Shown here in pieces: positions 44,109 through 55,203 of a stretch of DNA of 64,000 nucleotides. How positions within the stretch are numbered: position 1 is the stretch's first letter; every line of letters starts with the position of its first letter. The notes beneath the pieces were generated by a model, which did not search any database, was not told where the DNA came from, and saw only the letters and a program-made list of their open reading frames with translations. Source of the DNA: Sorghum bicolor. Taxonomy: Eukaryota > Streptophyta > Magnoliopsida > Poales > Poaceae. The stretch lies in assembly GCF_000003195.3 (NCBI RefSeq), contig NC_012874.2:3441001-3505000 (forward strand), in the 5' to 3' direction. Position numbers and translations under genes: made by a program.

Positions 44109-44339
44109 GGCCTTGTTTAGTTCGCAAAAATTTTCAAGATTCCCCGTCACATCAAATCTTTGGTCGCATGCATGAAGCATTAATTATAGACGAAAATAAA
44201 AACTAACTGCACAGTTTACCTGTAATTTGTGAGATGAATCTTTTGAGCCTAGTTACTCTGTGATTGGACAATGTTTGTCAAATAAAAACGAAATGCTACA
44301 GTAGCCAAAAACAAAAAATTTTGCCAACTAAACAAGGCC
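44109..44339. mobile_element. Tourist-like MITE in the STL3 promoter
   Basis: A complete copy, GGCCTTGTTTAGTTCGC to CCAACTAAACAAGGCC, between ATA duplications. It ends 96 bp before the STL3 start codon and 27 bp before its TATA-like box. Confidence 0.82.
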
Positions 44340-44365
44340 ATAGCCTTTAGACGCGCGTGGATGGC

Positions 44366-44374
44366 ATAAATATA
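44366..44374 (+). promoter_or_regulatory. TATA-like box of STL3
   Basis: ATAAATATA lies about 65 bp upstream of the STL3 ATG and just outside the MITE end. Confidence 0.4.
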
Positions 44375-44435
44375 GCAAAGTTTGTTATGCTCGGTGTGTG
44401 TAACCGTACCATCTCTGAACGACATCAATACCATC

Positions 44436-45669
44436 ATGGCAGGATCGCGCAGCCGTATTACCTCGGCCACCGCACCGGCCGAGACGAGGCACCGGCGCCG
44501 CTACCTCCCGCTGCCGCCACTCATGTTCCTCGTGCTCTTGCTAGTGTATCTCTCCCGCCGCCATCCACGAGCTCCACCCCAATACACCTACGACGACGTG
44601 CTCCTCCGCAGGCTAGCCGTGACCGACGTCGGCGGGGACCAGATTGCGGCCGAGGCGGCCGCAATGTTGGCCAACGCCTCGATATCCTCCCACCCAAGCC
44701 TCCATGGCAACATCCACCGCCTCGTCTACCTCCGCCTCCCTTACAACGACAGCGGCACCTCGCGGCGGAGGACCATGCTCCGCCTCCGCGTCCCCTACGA
44801 TAAGGTCCCCAACGACAGCTCTCTCCTCGCCGGCTTCCGGGCCTCACTCCGCTCCTTCCTCCGCGCGCACCAGCACCGCCGTCGGGGCTACAAAAATGTG
44901 GCCGGTCTCATGGACGACGTCGCCGGCGGCCTCCTCGGCCTGCGCCGCCGCCGGCGCTTCCCCACCTGTGCCGTCGTCGGGAACAGTGGCATCCTCATCG
45001 GCTCCGGCCGGGGCACGCAGATCGATGCGCACGACTTCATCATCCGCCTCAACAACGCCCCCGTCGCGGGCTTCGCGCCTGACGTCGGCGCCAGGACCTC
45101 TCTCACCTTGACCCACTCTTTCATGCTGCAGGACTGCGCCGCGCCCTCCGCGGTCGTCACCACCTCCGGCTGCGGCTGCCATCCCTACGGCCGAGCAGTG
45201 CCGCTGGCGATGTATGTCAGCAATCCCGCGCACCTTTTGTACGTGCTAGTCTGCAACGCCACGGCCACGCCGGCGGCCCCGTTCCGGCTGCTCCTCACCG
45301 ACGCCCGCCTCGACGCGCTGTGCGCGAGCATCGCCAAGTACTACTCGCTGCGGCGGTTTGTGGCCGCCACGGGGGAACCGGCGAGCAGCTGGACGCGGAG
45401 GCGTGACGGGAAGGAGCCGTACTTCCACTACTCCTCAGGGCTGCAGGCGGTGGTGCTGGCGCTGGGTGTGTGCGACAAGGTTTCCATGTTTGGGTTCGGG
45501 AAGGCAGCAGGGGTAAAGCATCAGCAACCACCAGAGCAAGGAGACGGAGGTGCATGACTTGGACGCCGAGTACCAGTTCTACGGCGACCTCCAGGCGCGG
45601 CCAGAGGCGGTGCCGTTCCTCGGCAAGGCGCCAGGCTTCGTGTTGCCACCGGTGAAGCTGTACTGGTGA
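44436..45669 (+). pseudogene. Sialyltransferase-like GT29 copy with a 3' frameshift (STL3)
   Basis: Closest to STL1: it shares TSATAPAE after the start, the anchor ([15 protein letters not shown]), motif L ([23 protein letters not shown]) and motif S ([12 protein letters not shown] to MFGFG). After [10 protein letters not shown], alignment with STL1 shows five bases missing near 45521-45525. The frame becomes [12 protein letters not shown] and stops at 45555-45557, giving 373 residues instead of about 408. Motif III (HHYH) and the motif VS His/Glu pair are therefore lost; in the ancestral frame the DNA still reads [15 protein letters not shown] and ends PPVKLYW at 45669. Without the VS histidine the enzyme should be inactive. 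The rest of the frame is clean, so the lesion is recent or is a sequencing error. The start is the ATG at 44436 (CATCATGGC). Confidence 0.85.
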
Positions 45670-46121
45670 GAGGTCGTCTCAGCGACGTACGGAAGCCGTC
45701 GGCAACTCGGCATGTGTGTGCATTGCATGCAGTTTGGCTTCTGTACGACTCTTGGTGTTCCTTGATGTAAATAACTAAAAATAATCATAAGGAGTGCAAA
45801 AGCTACGTACTTGGCAAGTGTTAACAAGCGAGGGTGCAGTTAATCTCGACACATAAAACTTTTTGGATACTTCCATATTTGCTAAATAAAATGTGCAAAA
45901 CTGTATATAGAAATTAATTATATTCACAATATATATTTTCTGCAAGTTAATTTTTCATCTAATCTTCTATATATCTTCTTTTTCCAGTCATCTAAACTGT
46001 CACACATCTGCCTACCTTGTGGTTACCACGTAGACATGAATTCTTATAGGCTCCATTTGGCGTAGCTCCAAAGCCATCTTTTTCAGCTTTAGCTCTACGT
46101 ACAGTTCTACCAACAGAGCTG
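45670..46121. other. STL3 3' flank
   Basis: Presumed former 3'UTR, then AT-rich DNA. 46047-46115 (GGCTCCATTTGGCGTAGCTC...) looks like a small-element fragment. No gene. Confidence 0.3.
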
Positions 46122-47100
46122 TGTTACATTCTTAGGATCGACTAGGCCATAGATCAACGGGAAATTTACTTCTATTTAGGATAAATAAATTAGAATCTCA
46201 TAGATTCGGGGATGAAGAGAGAATGGAACAGTGAACCATACCTTCAGGTCGGTAGAGAAGCTCATGGTCGGGCCGGGGCAGTGGCGGCGGCGGCGGACTT
46301 CCCGTCGCTGGCAATGCCTCCCCTCGATCGGTCTAGGGTCAGGTGTGGCTAGCGGCACTGTTGCGATGAACCTCATACCCAGTGCCCTAGTCCCACCCTC
46401 TCTTTATATACTGCACGACAGGGCCCACCAGTCAAGTCATTGGGTTGGACGCCCCCGATCAGGGCGTGGTCAAGGGCCCGGCCCAGTCTTTGGACTTGGG
46501 CTGGCAGAGATCAACCTAACATTTTCTCCCTTGATCTCAACTATTACTTTAACCTTTAGACTTTGACTTTAACACTTTTCTCTTTACTCGTTCCATCACA
46601 GATGAGTGCATAGAGCATGTTTCATCGTCACGGTCTTTTGCCGATAGACTTGACAGCTACAATGCATGTCTCTGATCTGAAACACAGTAACTTTAACTTT
46701 GGGTCCTTTATTATCCATAAATCATAGGCTTTCCCATAAACCCATGTCGACTGTGTGTTCCCTGAACACACTGGGTGGTAAGCCTTTGGTAAGTGGATCC
46801 GTGAGCACTCGCTCAATACTTTTAATATGATTCTAGACTATCTCCATTACAACGTATAACTTTGCGTCAATGTGTTTGGCAGCACACTTGACCCGTTGTA
46901 ATAGGAGCGAAAATACTTAAATGGTTAATGCTGTTGACAACCATTATCAATTCCGGGTATAGGTTTTCTTAACCCTTTCGCCTGCCTTTTAAGCCTCATA
47001 ATAAGCTATACTATAGGTATCCATCCGTGATGACACCATAATTGTTTCTTTGGAGCTTTTCCACAATAAAACTCCAACTGCGAGTGTTAGGTACTATGTG
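46122..47100 (-). mobile_element. 3' end of a Ty1/copia retrotransposon
   Basis: A 400-bp LTR (46122-46521) has tips TGTTACATTC and CAACCTAACA. Next to it on the minus strand is a purine-rich tract (AGGGAGAAAA). Beyond it is the end of a copia RNase H/pol frame: LLWKSSKETIMVSS near 47050, then KCAAKHIDAKLYVV and IERVLTDPLTKGLPP, FREHTVDMGL at about 46740-46900. Stops interrupt it. The 5' part and the other LTR are missing. Confidence 0.75.
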
Positions 47101-48180
47101 GGTTTCACTATACCATTTGTACCGTAAGAGTACTAATTTGTGGCCTTTATCTGCAATGGGAGGGGTGCTTGTGGGAGCACCTACGAGGACAGTGACTCCG
47201 GGAGATCGATCTCATTGTCAAGGGTTGCGGAGAGCAAATCAAGGTTTCAAACTGCTGATATTCATTCAGTAATTTAGATGAGTTTTGTACTGGTTCCAAA
47301 ACATTGAATCTTGTGGCACGTCCAATATTTTGGGTTGATCATTGAATTTAACATAAGGACTGCACTTTGGCTCTAACATTCGAAGGAAACCATTAGGGAA
47401 GAAGAAGATAGAAGAATCTAGTTAGATTATTATGTATTTTTTATTTTAGATTTTTCATGTGTAATTTGGAGATGTGTTGTGCCAAGATTTATTATGAGTG
47501 TCTCCTCCCTTAGCGAAAAAAGTATGCTTCTCTAATAGTTTTCAAATAACTTCCTAAACGATTTTGCATTGCGAACCTAGAACTATTTACAACCAGCCGT
47601 ACCTTTTTTAACAGTTTTTTTGAACCTAGAACTATTTACCAATCTTTTATTTTATTATTTTACTCATATGACCAATTTACTCTGATCTCCTAAGAAAACA
47701 CCAGAGGGAGAGCAGGTACAGAGTACCTCTTAAGTACAGAATCTTACGAGTTAGAGAGGATATTTGGTAGCTTTTTATTTTTAAGGAGCTATTTTACTAA
47801 AACGTTGGAGAGTATTTAATCCCTTTTTTGTTAAAATATTAAAATATTGGTAAAGTTATTTTTACCAAACTTCTGGAGTTGCTCTATGTATGTAATGATA
47901 AAATAGTCATTTCTATTAATTGATTTATTAAGACGGATCGACATAACACTAGCTACTACAATGCTGCCTGACTTGACTTATGCCAATTGGCAGCTGCATT
48001 CTAAATTGCAATTGGAAATGCAGGCACGTTTGCATTCTGACTTGGCTGCGATGTGAGCTCCGCTTTAATTTTTGATTATTAGCAAGTTGATATAAATACT
48101 ATACGTACTCCCGTAGAGTCAGGTCAACGGCAAGTTTGATATTGGAGTATTGTGGTTATACATTCTACTACATCATGATT
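47101..48180. other. AT-rich intergenic DNA
   Basis: No gene or bounded element recognised. 47145-47240 is locally GC-richer and may be old retroelement sequence. Confidence 0.3.
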
Positions 48181-48189
48181 ACATAAACA

Positions 48190-48540
48190 ACATGAACATA
48201 ATTACATAAGTTTTGTCAAACGGAAACAGAAGAATATATAAAGCACCCTGCACGCCACCCATGTCAATATGTCATGTAAACTACGCAAGCATCCAGCTCA
48301 GACTTTATCTTGTGATTAGTATCGTCAGCTGCTGACTGTGCATGCATTTCATATTAAATTAAGCTCCCCTACCATCAGGGTCATCTTGATGATGGCATAT
48401 CATCGTGCAAATGCCAGAATAGCTATATACATCGATCGATGCAGAAGCTAGGATATTAGTACATTCCCTTTTTCAAATAAAAATCGCACAAATGCCATGG
48501 AAAGAAATTGGAGACCCATGTTTATGAGCCAGTATCAGTG
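48190..48540. repeat. Duplicated intergenic block (copy 2)
   Basis: Direct counterpart of 40960-41275, with the same ordered motifs and an extra internal segment near 48400-48480. Together the copies bracket STL3 as direct repeats about 7.2 kb apart. Confidence 0.7.
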
Positions 48541-49092
48541 TACAAATGAAGGTTATCAAGAACGGCTAGAGCTACTTGTGTAATCTTCTTCTTTTTTTTT
48601 ATCATTTTTTCCTCTTTCTTTGTCACTTGAACCCTCTCACTGAACTGGTTGACACTGTTGTTGTCTTCTTGTTTTGGTTCAATAAATTTCAGGGATTTTG
48701 ACCCCTCCTGTTTCTTAAAAAAATCATATCAAGACTACAGAAAAAATTGCCAAAAATATTTGAGGGATACATTGGTTGTTGTTTTAGGCACAATGAGGAA
48801 CTCAAGGACCGTCAAGCTCGATGCCTCGATGGTCTTTGTCTTCCATGGATGACCCTTTTTTTCTTTTCTTTTTTTTTGCACAGGCTATTAATGCTGTACT
48901 CAGTGTCTAGAGTTCGCTAGACTTATAAAAAATATTTTGGGAACCTAAACGACTTGTGCCTCCTCTCTAAAGTTGAATGAAGGTGGACTTTATCCATTGT
49001 TCATAAAGGTATGATAAAGATATGAAACATGTTATCCTTCAAAGTAAACCACCGATTCCTTGTTGGTCGATCTCAAGGGAACAATCAAAAGA
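48541..49092. other. Intergenic DNA
   Basis: No gene supported. T-rich stretches near 48588-48620 and 48855-48880. Confidence 0.3.
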
Positions 49093-49101
49093 CCAAGTCT
49101 G

Positions 49102-50266
49102 GGAACGAGATCCTCTGAAGTCGACCGAAGCGACTTGTCTCTGCAGTCGCTGTGCATCTAGCCATTCACTGCTATCTGACGGTGGAGCTAGAAATATGCA
49201 GTTCCCCACTTGGCTTGCTGGGCCGGCCCAACATCAGGCACGACGCACGTATAGGCGTATAGCTGCTGCGTCGGGGCTCAGGTCTCTGCTTGTGCTCTCC
49301 ATCGGCAAACTGGTGCCGAAATCTCTACACTTGTCTCGTCTATTGCTCTCCATCAACTGGCAAACTACTTGCATCTAATTTTCAGGAGCAATGACAGATG
49401 TTGTTATTGGTAAATTCCAGTAGTACAGATTATATCCCATATGCACTCAGGAGTATGGCTCAACAGCCTCCTTGGCCATATTACTAAAAAAACAGGCTCC
49501 TTAGATATCATGTTCAGATAGTTTTGGTTTCCTAGTTCTATGTAATTAACCATATGAAAGTTGCAAGTTGCAGACTTGCTGTAATATTTTGAGCAGCCAT
49601 ATGAACTTGGAGTAATCAGCAATATCTTTTGTGGATTTCATTCACAATATCATTCCAGAACTTATAGCAGTGTAGCACTTGAATACACAATTGATAGCAG
49701 TATGTAAGTGCATTGCAGTTTCCTTCCATCACAGAATCTTTTACAGTCCACCGATATGCTTGTCCATAGGATGGCAGGGGCTGCTGCCACGAATCCTAAG
49801 CGTCACAGTGGTACAGGTGTGAGCGCTGACGAGGTGAGGAACGCCACTGCCACAACCAGCCACGCGCCAGGAACGCTTGCAGCGACGACGCTCGACGGCT
49901 TGACCACAATGGCGGCGATGGTGAATGGGAGCGTTGGCGAGGTGGAATCCCTGCTAACGTGCCATGCCGCTAGATCAAGAAGGAGAGGGGAGCGCCGGCG
50001 AGGTACTCCGAGCGTCCTGGCGGCGGTCGGTCGAGAAGAGGAACGCTGACGTGGCTATCAGTGACGGCGGCGGAGTCTGTACGAGTGGCGTCTAGGGACA
50101 GGGAGTCACAGTCACTAGCCCACTGGGCTGATATGGGCCGGCCCGTGAGATTGGTTTGTTTCCAGTTTGTTTGACGCACGGTTGGATATGAATTGGACGG
50201 CTCGGATGCGTGACTGGCTGACTGCAGAGACAAGTCGCTTCTATCGACTTCAGAGGATCTTGTTCC
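49102..50266. mobile_element. Mutator-like element (MULE), 1.17 kb, possible Pack-MULE
   Basis: Perfect 9-bp duplications CCAAGTCTG (49093-49101, 50267-50275). The TIRs begin GGAACGAGATCCTCTGAAGT and, inverted, GGAACAAGATCCTCTGAAGT, and continue through GCGACTTGTCTCTGCAGTC. Looser similarity extends to a GGGCCGGCCC block. There is no transposase. The interior 49760-50050 is GC-rich with host-like composition and may be captured gene DNA, but no family was recognised in either strand. Confidence 0.85.
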
Positions 50267-50275
50267 CCAAGTCTG

Positions 50276-51857
50276 TAGGGAAAACCCCACGTACGACTTG
50301 ATCAAAGTCAAAATACCGAACTTCAGTTGCCATCCACGGTTACACAGACTTAACAAAGAAGGTTCCCTAGACGTCTTGGTAGCCAAAGAAAACGAGAGAG
50401 GTTAGCCAAACTAAAACCTTAAGTACCCAATCTAACTAAGCACTGGTGCCCCACATCTCCTCCTAACTCATCAACGGGGTCGTCGCGACCACTTTCACTA
50501 GGTCGACCACCGGAATGAGAGAGTCGCCACTGCCAGAAGGACATCGAAGAGGTCGATAGTCCTTTCTAAAACTTAAATGTGTCAGCCAACTGAAACAAAA
50601 TGTAGAATCATACTAATCAGTCTAACTAAGACTACACCCCTCTATCTATCACATAAGCCCCTTATAAAGACTCTAGTTAAGCAACTAAAATGCTGAGCTA
50701 GTGGGAGCTCACCTAAATAACTCTAGTAATTAGCAAAGGTCATATAAACCTATGCAACTAGTCAACTAGACATACCGAGAGCTCCTACAGATGCTAGTAA
50801 GCAAAGTGCACAAAGCACAAGCATAACTAGGACTACACTAGCAATACTCACTAGTTACACTACCAAAACACAACTAGAGAGCAATAACTACTTAGGTATA
50901 TAATGGTAAGTGCAATCAAGTCACAATTGTGGGTTTTGGTGATACTGGCCACATGATTAGAGTAATAATGAGATCTGTTGAGATGACAAGCAGGTAAAAT
51001 AATAATGAGGATAATACACATGACGGTGGAGCCCTCAGTTGTAAAAGAATGCGGCAACCGACTCAAAGGCATTTAAATTCTTTTATATTTTGAATTTGAG
51101 TTTAGAAAAAAGCCTTACTATAAAGAGGGATACAATGCACAAGCTTTAATTTGCACCCGAGTGCTCATTTACCCACCAAAATATCATCAAAACCCAAGCC
51201 AAAGCAGCAACTCTCCACTCCTAACCTTTGGCTTCCTGGCTTGCCCGGGATTGTCGCATGTTTCGCGGCATTGTCGAAACTTAATTTGACCGTTGGAGAA
51301 GGTGGGGTACTTTTTCCTCTCCCCTTCTCTCCCAACAGTCATCTCACCCATTCCCTACTCTTCTTCGTCCAAAAGCTCTCTCTTGCTCTCACTCTCATAG
51401 GAGATCCCAAAGCGCTCTCCCATCGATTCCCTTCCAAATCGTTGAGAGGTTGAGCCTCCAAACTTGATTTGAGAGCTCACCAGCCTGTCCTTCAATTTCT
51501 AAGAGCACATGCTTTGTGTTCAAGCCGGCTAATTTTGTTTGTTACTGAGCAAGACAAGCTAGCTAGGCATCGCTCATTATTATAAAGTCTAACTCCCTAC
51601 TCTTCTTACATATTCAAAACACCATCAACAACCTCAGAATAAAAGGAATAATAACATAACATGAACATATTTTTTTCATTAACAAGTTCCACTTGTACTC
51701 GAGTATTTTTATGCAGGATATGACAAAAATGGAGAAATATGAGCCATGTGGACCCACATGCATAGGGTGTCGGTCGATCCACTAGGGGCCCACCAACCAC
51801 CACAAACTGCCATGATCCATGTTAAAGGCTTCAAGGTGTTTCTCCACCCATGGATAC
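50276..51857. other. Intergenic, probably repetitive DNA
   Basis: No gene supported. 50400-50860 (CTAAGCACTGGTGCCCCAC..., many CTAACTAG phrases) reads like old retroelement DNA without identifiable ends. 51150-51480 is C/T-rich and resembles a leader sequence, but no coding frame follows. Confidence 0.3.
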
Positions 51858-52304
51858 TGTCAACGAAAGCTAGTCGGCAGTCTACCTTGGGGTATACCCA
51901 CGGTAGTAGTTTATCGGCAGACACGTGCACAAGCTACGAACTCGATGGTGACGCAAGACACAGACAAGGATTTTATCCAGGTTCGGCCGCCATGTGGGCG
52001 TAACACCTACGTCCTGCGTCTGATTGTATTGATCTGAGATGAGTTGAATTGTGTTGTGTCCTAAGGGGGGTTAGTCCAGAGGGTAGGGTTATAGATCTGG
52101 AAACTGATCCTAATCGGTTACAATTGCCATACATAACGCGATATCAATCCCTATTCTAACCGAGTAGAATTCTGCTTGATCTCCACGTCTTATTTCCTTG
52201 CGTGAAACTCCGAGAAGTTGGATCAAGTCTCAAGCTGTCTCGTAATGGATCAAATCTCCTAGCCCAAATCTAGCCGTAATGGTATAGGGGTTTATACCTC
52301 CACA
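51858..52304. mobile_element. Solo LTR, 447 bp
   Basis: TGTCAACGAAAGCTAGTC to TTTATACCTCCACA, flanked by GATAC (51853-51857) and TATAC (52305-52309). GGTTCGGCCGCCATGTGGGC and CACCTACGTCCTGCGTCTGA are typical of grass LTRs. There is no internal region. Confidence 0.7.
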
Positions 52305-52309
52305 TATAC

Positions 52310-52914
52310 TAATTGTTTTTCTTCTTCTAAGAGTAAAGGATCAAGTGACATGCATCCATGTACCCACATTGGCACATTCAAGGAAAACCGACATGACAAT
52401 TAAATTCCAAGTGCCAAACACACACCATAACAAAGTGGGCCACGCTTCTAGGAAGAGCTATCATCTGAGGTCCCACCTGCCATATTGGGGGTTCGACCTA
52501 CCCCACCCCTAGGTCGACTGACCTATCATGTGGGCCCCTGGCCTCCACCACCTACCAGCATGCTGCCATGCACCTCAGATGATCTCCATCCTTATCAAAT
52601 GTCGGTTTAATGACTGTTTGATCAAAGGGATGACATGAAGAGGCACACGGATTGCATGGGGTGACCCCAACATGGTCACGCCGGTGCTCAGGTAGACCTC
52701 TCTAGATCCGGCAGCCGCGTCGATCAGCGCTCACACGGGGCTCCATCGCTCTAGCTATGATGCTTTCTCCTCCCACATCTAGCGAGGTATCGACACGTGG
52801 GTACATCCACAGCATCCACAACGGCAGCGTGGGCTTCTCGATGGACTGATCATTGGGCTTTCTTATGGGCTTAACAGCGGGCTTGGAGGTTGCCCACTTT
52901 TTTTTTCTCTCTAA
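52310..52914. other. Intergenic DNA, probably old retroelement sequence
   Basis: GC-rich stretch with GGGGGTTCGACCTACCCC, a near-palindrome at 52488-52505. No gene and no defined ends. Confidence 0.3.
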
Positions 52915-53143
52915 GGCCTTGTTTAATTACACCCAAAATCCAAAATTTTTTTTAAAATTTTCTATCACATCGAATCTTGCAGTACATGCATGAAGCATTA
53001 AATATAGATAAAAAATAACTCATTGTACAGTTTATCTGTAATTTACGAGATAAATCTTTTGAACCTAATTAGTTCATAGTTGGACAATAATTGTTAAATA
53101 TAAACGAAAGTGCTACTACACCCAAATCCAAAAAGTTTTTAAG
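52915..53143. mobile_element. Tourist-like MITE, right end lost
   Basis: It starts GGCCTTGTTTAATTACACCC and reaches CCAAATCCAAAAAGTTTTT, but has no closing AACAAGGCC. Confidence 0.65.
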
Positions 53144-53951
53144 ATGGCGGATGTCCGTCTTTAATAAACAAAGACGATGTAGCGGAGGTGGACACTCACA
53201 AAACTAAATTTAGCCGACTACGATAATATTTACTGTAGTGGTGACATACTATATGATCTGCAAGTTTCAGAAATTTACATTCTATCGTTTTGTGCATTGC
53301 TCATCGTAAAAAAAACTACGCCTGAAAACCTAAAGTCATAAACTAAGGATGGGCAAAGGCTAGTCAAAGTTAGAGAATACTATTTTTAACTTTTTTAAAA
53401 CAAATTTTAAACTTTTTAAAACATTTTTTTTCAAATGAAACGGTCATTTTTTTATTCTCGAATCTAACACATTTAGCCACAACTAAGTTTCTGGTGCGGC
53501 TAAAATACGTTGTCGTGTCACATTTATCGGCACTGCATGATCTGCCATGGTGGACTACAATTTTCAGCTAGAAATTCTTGCCGCGCCACTTTTGTTGGCA
53601 TGGTAGCATTGTAGACTAGCGCGGCAAGCCGGTGTAACCTTAGAAAATTATATCTTTTTCATGGTCTCCGAAAAAGATTATTTTTATAGTTTTGAGTTTT
53701 TTTAATTTAAGGTTTTTAAGATGCTAAAAAATAATTGTGATGGAATCTGTTCAGGTAAAGCTCGTGCTACTCAAATTTCCAATACGTCGAATTCAAACTC
53801 TTTCTAGTTCAGATTCAATTCATTGCGAATCCCATCAAACAGATTCACATCTCTACCACTCCAATGTCCGATCCTCTGTTCATAGCACCCTTCTCTGCAA
53901 ATCCACCTGCATTTACAGCTGTATCACAGTGTCAATTCACATCACAGCTTA
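53144..53951. repeat. Intergenic DNA holding dispersed duplicates of 30.3 and 33.8 kb
   Basis: 53255-53375 resembles 30268-30400 (GCAAGTTTCAGAAATTT, GAAAACCTAAAGTC, GGGCAAAGGCTAG). 53740-53940 resembles 33805-33960 (GAATCTGTTC, GTAAAGCTCGT, AGATTCAATTCAT). The order is the same in both places. No gene. Confidence 0.5.
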
Positions 53952-54247
53952 GAGCATCCCAACCGTTTTGCATAATTGGTTTGGCAAATGAGGGAGTTTG
54001 CCAAGTCTCAAAAAAATATGGCAAAGGTGAAAAGAGGCAATCTCCAATGGTTTGGCATTAATCACTTCGCGCTAATTTCCCAATGCCAAGTGTGAACAGG
54101 TTTGGCATATATGCCAATCCTTCCTCTCTTTTTGCCAAGTTAACAAAATTGCAAAGTCTAAATGCCAAACCGTTGGATAAGTGTTTTTAAGACTTTTTTG
54201 CAAATACATGAATGCAAAGCTTATTTGCAAAACGGTTGAGGATGCTC
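53952..54247. mobile_element. Tourist-like MITE (GAGCATCC type)
   Basis: GAGCATCCCAACCGTTTTGC at the left, GCAAAACGGTTGAGGATGCT at the right, flanked by TTA on both sides. The inside has repeated TTTGGCA/TGCCAAAC motifs. It is a different family from the GGCCTTG elements. Confidence 0.82.
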
Positions 54248-54334
54248 TTAGCTAAGGGCACCTCCAGTGTGTCAGAGACTGAGGTATGGTTCGATAGCTG
54301 TAGTGTTTAGTTGTGTTGGTGGGCCTCCGTTCTA

Positions 54335-54452
54335 GAGCCTGTTGGCTGATTAAAAAATTATGGCTAAAAATATTATTTGCTAATTTATTGTGAAAGAAAC
54401 ATACTATTAGCTGATATAAAAAATACAGCTTATAAGACACGCGAACAGGCTC
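54335..54452. mobile_element. Small foldback element (GAGCCTGTT type)
   Basis: GAGCCTGTTGGCTGATTA to CGAACAGGCTC encloses TTTATTGTGAAAGAAACATA and AGCTTATAAG. Related partial copies lie near 13690, 20870, 23970 and 31480. Confidence 0.65.
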
Positions 54453-54564
54453 TTAGAAAATTCAAAATCATTAGCTTTCTCTCATGCGTTGCCACTTAAC
54501 AGAGCAGCTACTAGCCTCAGGCCTCCATCCATGGATACCGCTTGCATTTCTATTTTTTTATTGA

Positions 54565-54860
54565 GGCCTTGTTTAGTTTTCAAAAAGTTTTATAAAATTT
54601 TTTAGTTTTTTCATCACATCGAATCTTGCAATACATGCATAGAGCATTAAATATAGCTATAAGAAATAACTAATTACATAATTTATCTATAATTTACGAG
54701 ATAAATCTTTTGAGCCTAGTTAGTTCTTGATTAGACAATATTAGCTAAACTTTAGTCACCTTAGTAGCTAAACTTCTAAAGTTTAGTCTCACTATTGACC
54801 TAAGAGTAGCTAAAATAATTTTAGCTGACTAAAATTTAGTAAGGGGAACCAAACAGGACC
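54565..54860. mobile_element. Tourist-like MITE fused to a second MITE
   Basis: A family-1 copy (GGCCTTGTTTAGTTTTC) is cut at GACAATATT (about 54747). It is followed directly by a TAGCTAAACTTTAG element ending GGGGAACCAAACAGGACC, the same type as 56066-56240. Confidence 0.65.
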
Positions 54861-54949
54861 AGGCGAGAAATTTGCTCTAAACAAATTACATAGAAAAATT
54901 ATGCTGAATAAATTGTGTGCAATTTAATTATATAAAGCTATAAAATTTA

Positions 54950-55203
54950 CTCTCTCGGTCCCAAAATAGAAGTCATTCTTGCTTTCCGAAAAATCAACAT
55001 TTTTTTAACTTTGATCAATTATATATAAAAAATAATATTTATAATACATAATTGGTACCATTAGATAGATTACTGAATATATTATCATAATAAATTTATT
55101 TTAAGATATAAATATTGTACATATTTTCTACAAATCTAATTAAAATTAAGAAAGTTTGACCATCATGTGTCCCATAACATTATTTATTCTGGGACTGAGG
55201 GAG
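54950..55203. mobile_element. Stowaway-like MITE
   Basis: CTCTCTCGGTCCCAAAATA and, inverted, CTCCCTCAGTCCCAGAATAA. TA is on the left; the right site is changed to CA. Confidence 0.7.

Noticed and set aside
45512..45533. A 22-base intron (GT...AG) that would restore the STL3 frame
   Set aside because: It is far below the size of real plant introns, and it would still delete motif III.
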